Shown in pieces: positions 40,309 to 49,565 of a stretch of 64,000 bases of DNA (position 1 is the stretch's first letter; every line of letters starts with the position of its first letter). The DNA is from a virus. The notes beneath the pieces were generated by a model. The model made no database searches. It was not told where the DNA came from and saw only the letters and a list, made by a program, of their open reading frames with translations. The stretch spans positions 1 to 64,000 of IMG/VR virus record IMGVR_UViG_3300037264_000690. The stretch is one strand, 5' to 3'. A program made the position numbers and the translations under genes.

Positions 40309-40785
40309 ATGGCCAAGGGTCGTCACTATCGCTTTCGCAACCTCGACTACTGGGCTGAGCGAGGTCTCATCAACATCGTCGACGAACGCTTCCCGCCAAG
40401 TCATGACAAAGCGTTTACTGTCGTACCAGTTCGAGAGTTTCTTTATCGACTCAAGGGCCTCAACGATATGATTGGTCGCTGGGGTAAGCAGTGGCCCGAT
40501 GAACGCAACGAGATGCAAACCATGATCGAGAATGGTGTTGAGTGTTGTCGTGAGGCCAAGACACAAGGTCGGCCTGACGATCCTCGTGCTGTCGCCCAGA
40601 TGCTCAGAGAACGTCGCCGCTTTATGCTATACGCTGGCACCGGCAGTGTATCGCCGGTTGGTGCGATCTCGTCAGATTTTGCACCTGAAAGCGTCAACCT
40701 ACCGCCCATCCCGCAAGCTAATCCGAACAAGCCGATCACGTCGTTAGTCCCAGCGCCAATTACTCTATCCAAACTCTTTACTTGA
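40309..40785 (+). CDS. Hypothetical protein, 158 residues
   Basis: ATG 40309 after GCAGGGA. Aromatic- and Arg-rich N-terminus (RHYRFRNLDYWAERG), helical core, Pro-rich end. No family recognised. 13 bp before the protease gene. Confidence 0.5.
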   Translation: MAKGRHYRFRNLDYWAERGLINIVDERFPPSHDKAFTVVPVREFLYRLKGLNDMIGRWGKQWPDERNEMQTMIENGVECCREAKTQGRPDDPRAVAQMLRERRRFMLYAGTGSVSPVGAISSDFAPESVNLPPIPQANPNKPITSLVPAPITLSKLFT

Positions 40786-40798
40786 GGGGGGTTCCGCT

Positions 40799-41710
40799 AT
40801 GCTCAGAAAGACTATGCTTGCAACTGCGTTTGTCATCATGATGGCAGCCATCACGGTGTCACAAAAGGTCGAAGCACAGAACAAGCCAGCATTCAAGGTT
40901 TCTCAGTATCTGCAGGACATTAGCGTCACAGTTCGCGCCGGCCAGTTCTCTGGCTCCGGAGTCATGGTGCAGACTAGCGACGGTCAAATCTGGATCTGGA
41001 CGGCTGCTCACGTCACCGAGCCTCTACGTCGCACACACGAAGTCCTCGACGACAAAGGCGTGAGGCGTCTGAAGGTTGAGTTCGACGATGCCAATATCCT
41101 CCGATTCAACAAGAACAAGGAGGAAGGTCGCATCGTGTCAAGTTATAGCGGCGACGCTGAAGTGATCCGCTACTCTGACTCAAAGAATGGTCATGATCTA
41201 TGTCTGTTGCGACTGCGAGATAAGGACTTCAAGCCAAATAGCTCGGCGAAGTTCTATCTCGAAAAGGGCATCCCTGATATCGGTGAGGACCTGTACCACT
41301 GCGGCTCACTACTCGGACCAATCGGTTCCAATAGCTTGACCAGCGGTATCATGTCTCAGCACGGTCGTGTGTTCGATGGTAGGATTTACGATCAGACGAC
41401 TGCAACGTCGTTCCCGGGCAGCTCGGGCGGCATTGTCTGTCTCAAGTTGGATGGACGCTACGTTGGCATGCTGGTGATGGGTGCCGGTGAAGGCTTCGGT
41501 CTCATCGTTCCAGTCAGACGAATGATAGACTGGTCTAAGAAGACTGGTGTTGAGTTTGCACTGGATCCGGCTGTCAAGGTGCCAACCGACGAAGAGTTGC
41601 GTAGCAAACCAATTGAGGACGGTGTCTTCAGTAGTGGTGGCACCAATCAACACAAGCAGCGTGAAGCCGCCAAGCTGAAGTTTATGCTGAATAATCACCG
41701 CGACGATTAG
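40799..41710 (+). CDS. Exported trypsin-like serine protease
   Basis: 303 residues; ATG 40799 after GAGGGGGG. A Sec signal peptide (residues 1-27, MLRKTMLATAFVIMMAAI ... VEAQ) precedes a chymotrypsin-fold protease with the catalytic triad H71 (WTAAHV), D133 (GHDLCLLRL) and S209 (FPGSSGG). There is no PDZ domain. A secreted phage protease could act in the periplasm, for example in envelope breakdown or protection against superinfection. It ends in TAG; the frame stays open for 20 more codons to a TAA. Confidence 0.8.
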   Translation: MLRKTMLATAFVIMMAAITVSQKVEAQNKPAFKVSQYLQDISVTVRAGQFSGSGVMVQTSDGQIWIWTAAHVTEPLRRTHEVLDDKGVRRLKVEFDDANILRFNKNKEEGRIVSSYSGDAEVIRYSDSKNGHDLCLLRLRDKDFKPNSSAKFYLEKGIPDIGEDLYHCGSLLGPIGSNSLTSGIMSQHGRVFDGRIYDQTTATSFPGSSGGIVCLKLDGRYVGMLVMGAGEGFGLIVPVRRMIDWSKKTGVEFALDPAVKVPTDEELRSKPIEDGVFSSGGTNQHKQREAAKLKFMLNNHRDD

Positions 41711-41787
41711 GTCGATTTGCGGGAAATGAAGTGCCAGACCCTCTTCCCCCCGGTGGTGAAGCCGGAAGAATAATTCAGGGAGGCAAG

Positions 41788-42204
41788 ATGCCACTCTCAT
41801 CTCGTGAAGCCTTCAAGCGTGGCTTCATCAAGCAATGTGTGGACGAGGGTCTGACTGAAGAGGGTCAGATCCTCGCCCTAATTTCTTCTTTTACCAGTGA
41901 GAAGCAAGCTGGTGGTCAGCTTGCTGATGCAGTTAACTGGCTGCATGCTCAGTATTTCAAAGCTCATGGTCCACATAAGAGTGATGAAACGACTAGCTCA
42001 CCACTGCCAATGGCGCTAGCCCTTGGTGTTGGTCTTCCTGGTGCTGCCGGTGCTGGTGTCGGTTATCTGGGAAGCAAGTTAAAGGGAAACTGGCTCGACG
42101 AAGAGGACGTTAAGAACCAGGAGCTCATCGGTGAACTGCGGCGGCAAACAGATTTAGCCCGCCAGTTTCGTCGTATTGGGGGATCTTCGCCGTCGTCGTT
42201 CTAA
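41788..42204 (+). CDS. Putative virion protein, 138 residues
   Basis: ATG 41788 after GGGAGG. Helical N-terminus with SFTSEKQAGG (the EKQA-type motif), a Gly/Ala hydrophobic segment (about 74-97) and a charged helix. Similar layout to the proteins at 1 and 43120. Probably a small structural or injected protein. Confidence 0.5.
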   Translation: MPLSSREAFKRGFIKQCVDEGLTEEGQILALISSFTSEKQAGGQLADAVNWLHAQYFKAHGPHKSDETTSSPLPMALALGVGLPGAAGAGVGYLGSKLKGNWLDEEDVKNQELIGELRRQTDLARQFRRIGGSSPSSF

Positions 42205-42228
42205 TGCCAAAGATCAGGGAGGATCTTC

Positions 42229-42870
42229 ATGGCAGAGGAACAGAGAAAGATTTGCACCAGCTGCTACGTTGGTCGTCCGCTCAGTGATTTCCGGTTGAAT
42301 AAGCGAGTGTTGCCATCTGGTGTCGTCCGACTGTATTATTCGAGCCCATGTCGAATCTGCCGTCGGAAGCTGGAAAAAGAGCAGCGTGGTGTAAAGGCAA
42401 AAACGATCAAGCGTGTTAATAAGCCGCAGTGTCGTAGGCAATACCAACCGGCCACGATCATTAGTACCGGTCACCGCACAAGTACCGACAAGACACATGC
42501 CCAGCACCTTCGCTGGACTTACGGTTTATCACTTGAAGACTACAACAAAATCTATGACCGGCAGCGGGGTCGCTGTGCAATTTGTCAACGTAAGCCACAC
42601 CAAATACCCAGCCGGCAACGACGCCGGCTGGTTGTTGACCACGATCACACTACCGAGCAAGTTCGAGGTTTGCTGTGTCATGATTGCAATTTGGCTCTCG
42701 GTTTGTTTCGAGATAACCCAGTGCTTATAGAAGCTGCTATGGCTTACTTGAAAGGATATTCGTGTCACTCTTCAAATTCTTCGGAGAACAAGGAGATCTG
42801 CACGGCGGGCGACTCTTCTGGTCACGCAACTTGCCTGTTCCGTTCAAAGGCACGCATGCACCAACGTTAA
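42229..42870 (+). CDS. Recombination endonuclease VII-like HNH nuclease
   Basis: 213 residues. N-terminal zinc ribbon (CTSCYVGRPLSDF ... CRIC), then an endonuclease VII-like domain: YGLSLEDYNKIYDRQRGRCAICQRK, VVDHDHTTEQVRGLLCHDCNLALGLFRDNP, followed by a helix ending AYLKG. Phage enzymes of this type resolve branched DNA (T4 gp49) or act as mobile nucleases. The last ~35 residues after YLKG overlap the next gene and look non-conserved. Confidence 0.8.
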   Translation: MAEEQRKICTSCYVGRPLSDFRLNKRVLPSGVVRLYYSSPCRICRRKLEKEQRGVKAKTIKRVNKPQCRRQYQPATIISTGHRTSTDKTHAQHLRWTYGLSLEDYNKIYDRQRGRCAICQRKPHQIPSRQRRRLVVDHDHTTEQVRGLLCHDCNLALGLFRDNPVLIEAAMAYLKGYSCHSSNSSENKEICTAGDSSGHATCLFRSKARMHQR

Positions 42871-43208
42871 CACAGCAAGAGCTTGAAGCAGATGTTGCAA
42901 TCCAGTTTGAGTATCGCAGTGAGTTCTTTGATCTCTCTAGTGCTGAGCAGAAGCAAAAATACGATTGGGTGATGGATCGTGTTGTCAATGGTATGTTCGT
43001 CCATCACTTCATCGACCGACATGTCAACCATGCAAATGGTAAGGTAACGGTGTATATTGAGTGGAGTCAGCGCTATGCGCAGCTTTCTCCACAAGCACGG
43101 TTGGCTAGGAGTCAATGTCATGTCATTCCCACTAGTTCAAGCGGTTTACAAAGTCCGGGGTGGGATGCTGGGCTTGCTGGGCAGCAACACCCATCCGTTG
43201 GTATCTGA
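42762..43208 (+). CDS. Hypothetical protein, 148 residues
   Basis: GTG 42762, starting inside the last 109 bp of the endonuclease VII-like gene. The first ~110 residues look genuine (SLFKFFGEQGDLHGGRLFW, a mixed fold with VTVYIEWSQRYAQ). The tail overlaps the next gene. The arrangement suggests that the nuclease gene was inserted directly in front of, or into, this gene. Confidence 0.5.
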   Translation: MSLFKFFGEQGDLHGGRLFWSRNLPVPFKGTHAPTLTQQELEADVAIQFEYRSEFFDLSSAEQKQKYDWVMDRVVNGMFVHHFIDRHVNHANGKVTVYIEWSQRYAQLSPQARLARSQCHVIPTSSSGLQSPGWDAGLAGQQHPSVGI

Positions 43209-44058
43209 AAAGACTGCAGCTGCGTCAGATGCACCTCTAGTGCCTACCCGTGGGCTTGAACTAAATGAGGATTGGGGTCAGCATCGTAATAAGTTGCTCA
43301 AGACCTTAGCACTGCTTGGGTTGAGTAGTGCTGCTATTGGCGGTGGTATAACTGGAGGTTTCGGTCTGCATCGCTTGCATCAAATGCGTAATGAGAAGCC
43401 AGAGGCTCTGCCTGGTAATATCCCGCTCACCATGCCGCCTGGTAGGCTACCACCTAGCGATGAGCCGGAGAAGATTGCAGCCTCAGTACCGTTTGGACAC
43501 TGGAAGCAGCTCATTGGTATGACTGCACAACATCCGTCTGACATTCCACTTGGCTGGCTTGCGGCTCCGGCTGTCGGCGTCGGTGGCCTACTTGGCAGTA
43601 GCGCTCTAATGAATCGGATTTTGCATAACAAGATGAAGAGCGTACGTAGCAACGAGCTGGCTCAGTCACAGCAAGAGTTCGACAAGGCAATGTTAGAGCA
43701 GTATGACAGTCCGCAGCTACGTAGTGAGAAGATCAGCTCGGCTCTTGACTACCTATACGATGCAGTCGAGAAGCAAGCAATTAGCTCGATTACACCTGGT
43801 GCGGTGACCTCAACCGACAAGCAACCACTAACAGATGCTAGCAGCTCTGGTAGTGTACTTGGTCCGCTGGCGCTAGCAGCCGCACTAAGCGGTAGTTTCG
43901 GTCTGCGCGCTGGCTATCGTTGGGCGGAAGGACGCAAACCTGAAAATCTACTGCGTGATGTCATGAAGCAGAGAGCGCTTCGCCGTGCACAGGCCATGCC
44001 TGAATCGATTCAGTTCGCAGCACCAAGGCCGGCTGATGAACAGGAACTTGACGAATAA
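43120..44058 (+). CDS. Putative virion/injected membrane protein, 312 residues
   Basis: ATG 43120 after TAGGAG. Two Gly/Ala-rich hydrophobic segments (about 65-90 and 145-165) and a third near 248-270. Three EK-x-A motifs: SEKTAA, PEKIAA, VEKQAI. A basic C-terminal helix ends in acidic residues. It directly precedes the RNA polymerase gene, which suggests co-expression and perhaps co-packaging. Confidence 0.55.
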   Translation: MSFPLVQAVYKVRGGMLGLLGSNTHPLVSEKTAAASDAPLVPTRGLELNEDWGQHRNKLLKTLALLGLSSAAIGGGITGGFGLHRLHQMRNEKPEALPGNIPLTMPPGRLPPSDEPEKIAASVPFGHWKQLIGMTAQHPSDIPLGWLAAPAVGVGGLLGSSALMNRILHNKMKSVRSNELAQSQQEFDKAMLEQYDSPQLRSEKISSALDYLYDAVEKQAISSITPGAVTSTDKQPLTDASSSGSVLGPLALAAALSGSFGLRAGYRWAEGRKPENLLRDVMKQRALRRAQAMPESIQFAAPRPADEQELDE

Positions 44059-44072
44059 TGTTGGAGGGCACG

Positions 44073-47000
44073 ATGCCTAGTATTGTCACCGTGGGGCCAA
44101 CGCATGACTCCGTTGAGAGCAGTGCGACGGCGACCACTACTAAGCTGCCAGCACAGCCGCCGCAGCAACGGTCCATTGTAGCTGGTCCTCCACCAGCCCC
44201 GGTGACGATGCGCTCATTCGGTGACTCCGACGCTACCCGCAAAGCTATCTATGATAACGTGCTCAAAGCAGCACAAGATATTCAGCCGGTAGCCAACAAC
44301 CGTTACAGTCTTGAGCTAAACGAACCGCATTGGTCCAGTGACGAAGGTGTGTCTATCAACGAACGCAAGAGAGCCATCCTTCGCGGTGAGACACTGAACC
44401 GTCGGCTGCGTGGCACCTGGCGGCTCAAGGACGTTCAAGGTAACCTTGTCAGCGAACGTCTTGCTACGGTTGCGCACGTTCCTCGCATGACTAACCAGGG
44501 CACTTTCGTCGTTAACGGTTCCGAGTACACACTTGGCCATCAGATGCGATTGCGACCTGGTGTCTTCACACGTCGTAAGGAAAATGGTGAGCTGGAGAGC
44601 CACATCAACATCATGCCCGGTAAGGGTCTGAGCCATCACTACTTCCTGGAACCAGAGACTGGCATTTTCAAGATCCGTGTTGGCCAAGCTAATATGCCAC
44701 TCGTTTCAGTTATGAAGGCGATGGGTGCCACCGATAGCGAATTGCGTGACGCCTGGGGTGCCGAGCTACATGGTCTTAACGCACAGAAGGACGATCCTCG
44801 CGTTATGGACAAGCTCTATGCTCGACTTATCGGCAAGAAGGGTGATCCTAATGCCAGTCTGGAAGACAAGCGTCAAGCAGTTGGTAAGGCGTTTAGTGAG
44901 ATGGAGCTAGACCCAGAGGTCACAAAGCGGACACTTGGTCAGCCTTATGGTCGCCTCGGTAAAGAAGTTGCCATAGCGACCACCAAGAAGCTGCTTGGTG
45001 TCAGTCGCGGTGAGGCTGACACCGACGATCGTGACGCGCTAGCTTTCCAGCACTTCATGGGACCGGAAGACCTGTTCGCTGAGCGTATTGGCCGCGACAA
45101 GCGGGTACTCAACGAACTGCTCTGGAAGGCGACCACGCACGGCAATCTGGATAAGATGCCGACTGGCGCCTTCACCAGACATATCCACGCCGCGCTGCTG
45201 GACAGTGGGCTGGGGCAGTGCTTTGATGTTGAAACAAAGGTGCTGACCGCGCGTGGTTTCATCGCTTGGCCAGTAGTCACCGAAGACGATCTATTTGCTT
45301 GCTTGATAAACGGCAAGTTGAGCTACCACAAAGCTTACAAGCTGTTCAAGTATGAATACGATGGACAGCTATACTGTCGAACAACAAAACGGCTTGATTA
45401 TTGTGTTACACCTAACCATCGTTTGTGGTGTAAGTCTAAGTTCTACTCTGATTATCAGACAGAGTTAGCTGAACAAGCACACGGCAAGACCAGAATATTC
45501 AACATCGCGCTTCCACCATATGATGGTGTTGATACGGATTTCGTGTTGCCTTCAGTTAAAACAGGTCGGTGGCAGAATGACACTGGTCCGCTAACTACGC
45601 CTGGTGACATCTGGGCTAGTTTTCTTGGTTGGTATATTAGTGAGGGTTGGGTGTCAACCGAGACGCAGCGAAACGGTAACGAGACACGGCGTATCTGTAT
45701 CTCGCAGTGTCCTGTAGCGCATCCGGTGGAGCATGCCGAGATAATTCGTGTGCTGTCGCAACTACCGTGCAAGTGGAATTACAATCATAGCAACAAAACA
45801 TTCTGTATCAACAACAAGCAGTTTGTTGAAGAAGTTGCAAAGTATGGTAGTAATGCTCGGGTTAAGCGTATACCACGATACTGCTTTAGTTGGACTAATC
45901 GACGGTTGGCATTGCTGTTGGATGCCTACATGGCTGGCGACGGCAATGTTTGCAATGGACACCACAAAGCTGAAACTGTTTCTGAACAACTTGCTGAAGA
46001 TTTGTCGGAAGCCTTCAATCGTCTTGGTAATGCAGTTTATATCTCAAAGCGGAAGCTAAGTGAAAAGAATCCTGCGTGGGCCGATAGCTATGTTGTTAGT
46101 GTACTGAAGACTGGCTCTACAACTGCATTTGGCCACACTTGTCACAAGCGTCACTATGTAGGTCCGGTCTACTGTGCTCATGTACCTGGAGAGCGTCTTT
46201 ACATTAGCCGCAATCGACGTAACTCCTGGAGTGCCAATAGTTTAGAAGAGATAAATCCAGCAGATGTGTTCGATCAGCAGACCCGAGTCAGCCGACTTGG
46301 CTATGGTGGCATTCCCAGTATCGACGCTGTTCCCGATGAAGCTCGTTCAGTGCAGCCAAGCCACTTGGGTTACATCGACCTGCTCCGCACCCCGGAGTCG
46401 TTCAAGGTCGGTGTCGACTCGCGTGTGAGCCACGTTGCCAAGAAGGGCAGCGACGGGCGCATCTACACGCCATTCCTGGATCCCAAGTCGGGTCAGATGG
46501 TCTATCGCAGCCCGCAGGACGTGGCTGACTTGACACTGGCCTTCCCCGGCGAGCTGCAAAAAGGCAAGCCGCTGGTCGCCGCCATTGTTGGCGGCAAGAC
46601 CCGGTATGTCCCGCGCGATCAAGTTGACTTGGCCATGCCGCACGCCGAGCACTGGTTTAGCCCGATCAATAACATGGTGCCAATGAAGTCGGCCGTGAAG
46701 GGCCAACGTGCCGCCATGGCCTCCCGCTTCCTCACTCAGGCCCTGCCGATCAAGGATGCTGAGTCCCCACATGTCCGTGGTCAGGTGCCGGGTGCTGTGG
46801 GTCGATCGTTCGAGGAGCACTATGGCAATCAAGTTGGTGCAGTGTTCGGCGAGCAACAGTCTGGTCGAGTCACTAGCGTGTCGCCCGATGAGATCACCGT
46901 CAAGTACGCCGATGGTTCGACCAAGACCCACGAGCTGTACAACAACTTCCCATACAACCGGAAGACTTACATTCACAACGAGTCGCTAGTGCAGAAGGGT

Positions 47001-49565
47001 GACCCAGTAAAGCCTGGGCAATTGCTTGCCAAGTCGAACTACACCGACCAACATGGTCACGTTGCCCTGGGCAAAAACCTACGTGTGGCTTACGTTCCGT
47101 TCCGTGGGCTTAACTATGAGGACGCCTACGTTATCTCCGAGTCAGGTGCCAAGAAGCTCTCCTCTGAGCATATGTACCAGCACGCGATGGAGTGGGATGA
47201 GCGGCATCGCAGGGGCCTCAACAGCTTCATTAGCATCTTCCCGGGCACTTTCCAGAAGCCACAGCTCAGGGGTATGGACACCGATGGTATTGTGAAGCCT
47301 GGTACTGTACTCAAGCCTGGTGATCCGGTTGTCCTTGCCGCTCGCGAACGTGAGTTGTCGCGCAAACAGGTTCACACCTCGCATAAGGGCAGCTTCATTA
47401 ACGACTCACTCACCTGGGATCACCATGCCGAGGGTATGGTCACTGACGTTGAGAAGACCGATAAGGGCGTGACAGTCGCGGTGAAGAGCCTCAACCAGCT
47501 GCAGGTCGGCGACAAGATGTCTGGCCGCTATGGTGATAAGGGTGTCATCGCTGACGTTATACCTGATGATCAGATGCCGCATGATGAAGAGGGAAACCCC
47601 TATGAAGTGCTGGCCAATCCGCTTGGCGTTATTAGCCGCACTAATCCAGCTCAAATGATCGAGGCTACTCTTGGCGCAATTGCTGCTAAGACAGGTAAGT
47701 ATTATGCTATCGATGACTTCTCCAATATTAAGGACTTGACTGAGTATGCCATGAAGGAGCGTGAGAAGCACGGACTTAACAACTTCGGCAAGATCTTCGA
47801 CCCAACCACTAACAAGTCCATCGACAATGTCTTCACTGGCAATCGCTTCTTCATGAAGCTGCACCATACGTCAGAATCGAAGGGACAGGGTCGCGGTCTG
47901 GGTGGTTACACTGCTGAGGGCATGCCGGCCAAGGGCGGCGTCGAGGGTAGTAAGCGGATGGCCCTCATGGATGTCAATGCGATGCTCTCGCACGGTGCTG
48001 TCGAGACGCTGCGTGACGTCAAGTTGATTCGTGGTCAGAAGAACCAGGAATACTGGTCGAACTTCATGCAGGGCAATCGGCCACCGACGCCACGTGTGCC
48101 GATCGTCTACGAGAAGTTCGTCAACTACCTCAAGGCTTCTGGCGTCAACGTCGTCCGTAAGGGCACGCAGACACACCTGATGGAGTTGACTGATAAGAAC
48201 GTCGATGACATGGCTGGCGACCGTGAGCTGCAGAACGTGAAGACGGTCGACTGGAAGACTGGTTTGACCCCCATCAAGGGCGGCCTCTTCGATGAAACGC
48301 TTACCGGCGGTCACAACGGCAACCGCTGGGCCAAGATCACTCTGCACGAGCCGATGCCCAATCCAGTCATGGAGGAGCCGATCCGTCGACTGCTAGGTTT
48401 AACCAAAGAGAAGTTCGAGAAAGTAATTGCTGGTAGTGACCAACTTGGCGGTAAGACTGGACCAGAGGCTATCCAGAGTGCTCTGGCAGGCGTCAACGTG
48501 AAGCAGGCGCTAGCTCAGTGCCAGGCAGATATTAAGTCGGGTCGGAAGACCTTGCGTGATATTGCTGTGCGGAAGCTGCAGTTCCTCAAGTCGGCAGAGA
48601 TGAAGGGCATTCACCCCAAGGATTGGATGATGACCAAAGTCCCGGTCATCCCGCCCATGTTCCGTCCAATCTCGGTCATGCAGCAAAGCGGTGGTCGGAT
48701 CATTAGCGACTCCAACTACCTCTACAAGGAGCTCTTCGACGCCAACCAGGCGCTCAAGGATGTGAAGGGCGTCTCGGAGGATATCGGTGACGAGCGACTT
48801 AACCTGTATAACGCCTATCGTGGCGTCACCGGCCTGGGCGACCCCGTTCATCCTAAGCTTCAGGAGAAGAAGATTAAGGGCTTCCTGCAGCATGTCTTCG
48901 GTACTAGCCCGAAGTTCAGCACAGTGCAGCAGAAGTTGATCGGTACTACGGTCGACCTAGTTGGTCGCGCAGTGGTTGTGCCAAATCCAGACTTACACAT
49001 GGATGAGGTGGGTCTTCCCGAGGCCCGCGCCTGGGAAATCTACACTCCGTTCATTGCTCGTCGGCTAGTCAAGCAGGGCGTGCCCCGTGTGCAGGCCCTG
49101 GAGCACGTCCGTAACAAGCATGACTTGGCCAAGCGGGCAATGCTTGAAGAGATCAACGAGCGTCCAGTTATTGTGACCCGAGCGCCAACTCTGCATCGCT
49201 ACGGACTCATGTCATTCTGGCCACGATTGACAAAGGGTGAGACTCTGCAGATCAGCCCGATTGTGGTTGGTGGCTTCAACATGGACTTTGACGGTGACGC
49301 CTCGAACTATCACGTCCCGGCTTCTGATGAAGCGCGTAATGAAGCAGTGGACAAGCTGATGCCCAGTAAAAATCTATTCAACGTTAGCCGGTTTCAGGCG
49401 CACTACCTTTTAAGGCAGGAATACATAGGAGGAGTCTACAACGCAACTGCAAAAAAGAATGATAAGCCATCGCGAGTTTTTGCTACCAAACAAGACGCCT
49501 TGCGAGCATTCTATAATGGTAGTCTGCAGCCAGCTGATCCGATCCATATTGTAGGTGACAAATGA
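44073..49565 (+). CDS. rpoB-rpoC: RNA polymerase beta subunit fused to N-terminal half of beta', with intein
   Basis: 1830-residue precursor; ATG 44073 after GGAGG. Residues about 90-382 and 723-1370 follow bacterial RpoB order: GTFVVNGSEYTL, SLEEINPADVF...TRVSRLG, LNYEDAYVISES, QVGDKMSGRYGDKGVIADV, VLANPLGVISRTNP. Then comes beta': GGLFDET, VIPPMFRPISV, VDLVGRAVVVPNP, and the active-site NMDFDGDAS (D1738, D1740, D1742 binding catalytic Mg2+). The frame ends soon after, near E. coli RpoC residue 540; the remainder is at 52427. The beta' N-terminal zinc ribbon is missing: GLFDE runs directly into the strand after it. An intein occupies 383-722. Natural rpoB-rpoC fusions exist in Helicobacter and Wolbachia, but not ending within beta'. 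Confidence 0.93.
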   Translation: MPSIVTVGPTHDSVESSATATTTKLPAQPPQQRSIVAGPPPAPVTMRSFGDSDATRKAIYDNVLKAAQDIQPVANNRYSLELNEPHWSSDEGVSINERKRAILRGETLNRRLRGTWRLKDVQGNLVSERLATVAHVPRMTNQGTFVVNGSEYTLGHQMRLRPGVFTRRKENGELESHINIMPGKGLSHHYFLEPETGIFKIRVGQANMPLVSVMKAMGATDSELRDAWGAELHGLNAQKDDPRVMDKLYARLIGKKGDPNASLEDKRQAVGKAFSEMELDPEVTKRTLGQPYGRLGKEVAIATTKKLLGVSRGEADTDDRDALAFQHFMGPEDLFAERIGRDKRVLNELLWKATTHGNLDKMPTGAFTRHIHAALLDSGLGQCFDVETKVLTARGFIAWPVVTEDDLFACLINGKLSYHKAYKLFKYEYDGQLYCRTTKRLDYCVTPNHRLWCKSKFYSDYQTELAEQAHGKTRIFNIALPPYDGVDTDFVLPSVKTGRWQNDTGPLTTPGDIWASFLGWYISEGWVSTETQRNGNETRRICISQCPVAHPVEHAEIIRVLSQLPCKWNYNHSNKTFCINNKQFVEEVAKYGSNARVKRIPRYCFSWTNRRLALLLDAYMAGDGNVCNGHHKAETVSEQLAEDLSEAFNRLGNAVYISKRKLSEKNPAWADSYVVSVLKTGSTTAFGHTCHKRHYVGPVYCAHVPGERLYISRNRRNSWSANSLEEINPADVFDQQTRVSRLGYGGIPSIDAVPDEARSVQPSHLGYIDLLRTPESFKVGVDSRVSHVAKKGSDGRIYTPFLDPKSGQMVYRSPQDVADLTLAFPGELQKGKPLVAAIVGGKTRYVPRDQVDLAMPHAEHWFSPINNMVPMKSAVKGQRAAMASRFLTQALPIKDAESPHVRGQVPGAVGRSFEEHYGNQVGAVFGEQQSGRVTSVSPDEITVKYADGSTKTHELYNNFPYNRKTYIHNESLVQKGDPVKPGQLLAKSNYTDQHGHVALGKNLRVAYVPFRGLNYEDAYVISESGAKKLSSEHMYQHAMEWDERHRRGLNSFISIFPGTFQKPQLRGMDTDGIVKPGTVLKPGDPVVLAARERELSRKQVHTSHKGSFINDSLTWDHHAEGMVTDVEKTDKGVTVAVKSLNQLQVGDKMSGRYGDKGVIADVIPDDQMPHDEEGNPYEVLANPLGVISRTNPAQMIEATLGAIAAKTGKYYAIDDFSNIKDLTEYAMKEREKHGLNNFGKIFDPTTNKSIDNVFTGNRFFMKLHHTSESKGQGRGLGGYTAEGMPAKGGVEGSKRMALMDVNAMLSHGAVETLRDVKLIRGQKNQEYWSNFMQGNRPPTPRVPIVYEKFVNYLKASGVNVVRKGTQTHLMELTDKNVDDMAGDRELQNVKTVDWKTGLTPIKGGLFDETLTGGHNGNRWAKITLHEPMPNPVMEEPIRRLLGLTKEKFEKVIAGSDQLGGKTGPEAIQSALAGVNVKQALAQCQADIKSGRKTLRDIAVRKLQFLKSAEMKGIHPKDWMMTKVPVIPPMFRPISVMQQSGGRIISDSNYLYKELFDANQALKDVKGVSEDIGDERLNLYNAYRGVTGLGDPVHPKLQEKKIKGFLQHVFGTSPKFSTVQQKLIGTTVDLVGRAVVVPNPDLHMDEVGLPEARAWEIYTPFIARRLVKQGVPRVQALEHVRNKHDLAKRAMLEEINERPVIVTRAPTLHRYGLMSFWPRLTKGETLQISPIVVGGFNMDFDGDASNYHVPASDEARNEAVDKLMPSKNLFNVSRFQAHYLLRQEYIGGVYNATAKKNDKPSRVFATKQDALRAFYNGSLQPADPIHIVGDK
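45219..46238 (+). mobile_element. Intein with LAGLIDADG homing endonuclease in the RNA polymerase gene
   Basis: 340 codons. Block A CFDVETKVLTARGF begins with the nucleophilic Cys; block B is YCVTPNHRLW; two LAGLIDADG helices (LGWYISEGW from residue 518, LLDAYMAGDGNV near 615-626) give the DOD-type endonuclease; blocks F/G run VYCAHVPGERLYISRN to WSAN, and the +1 extein residue is Ser. The penultimate residue is Ala instead of His, a known variant. The splice point lies between Q and S of GQ/SLEEINP, equal to E. coli RpoB Q513/F514. Confidence 0.9.
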
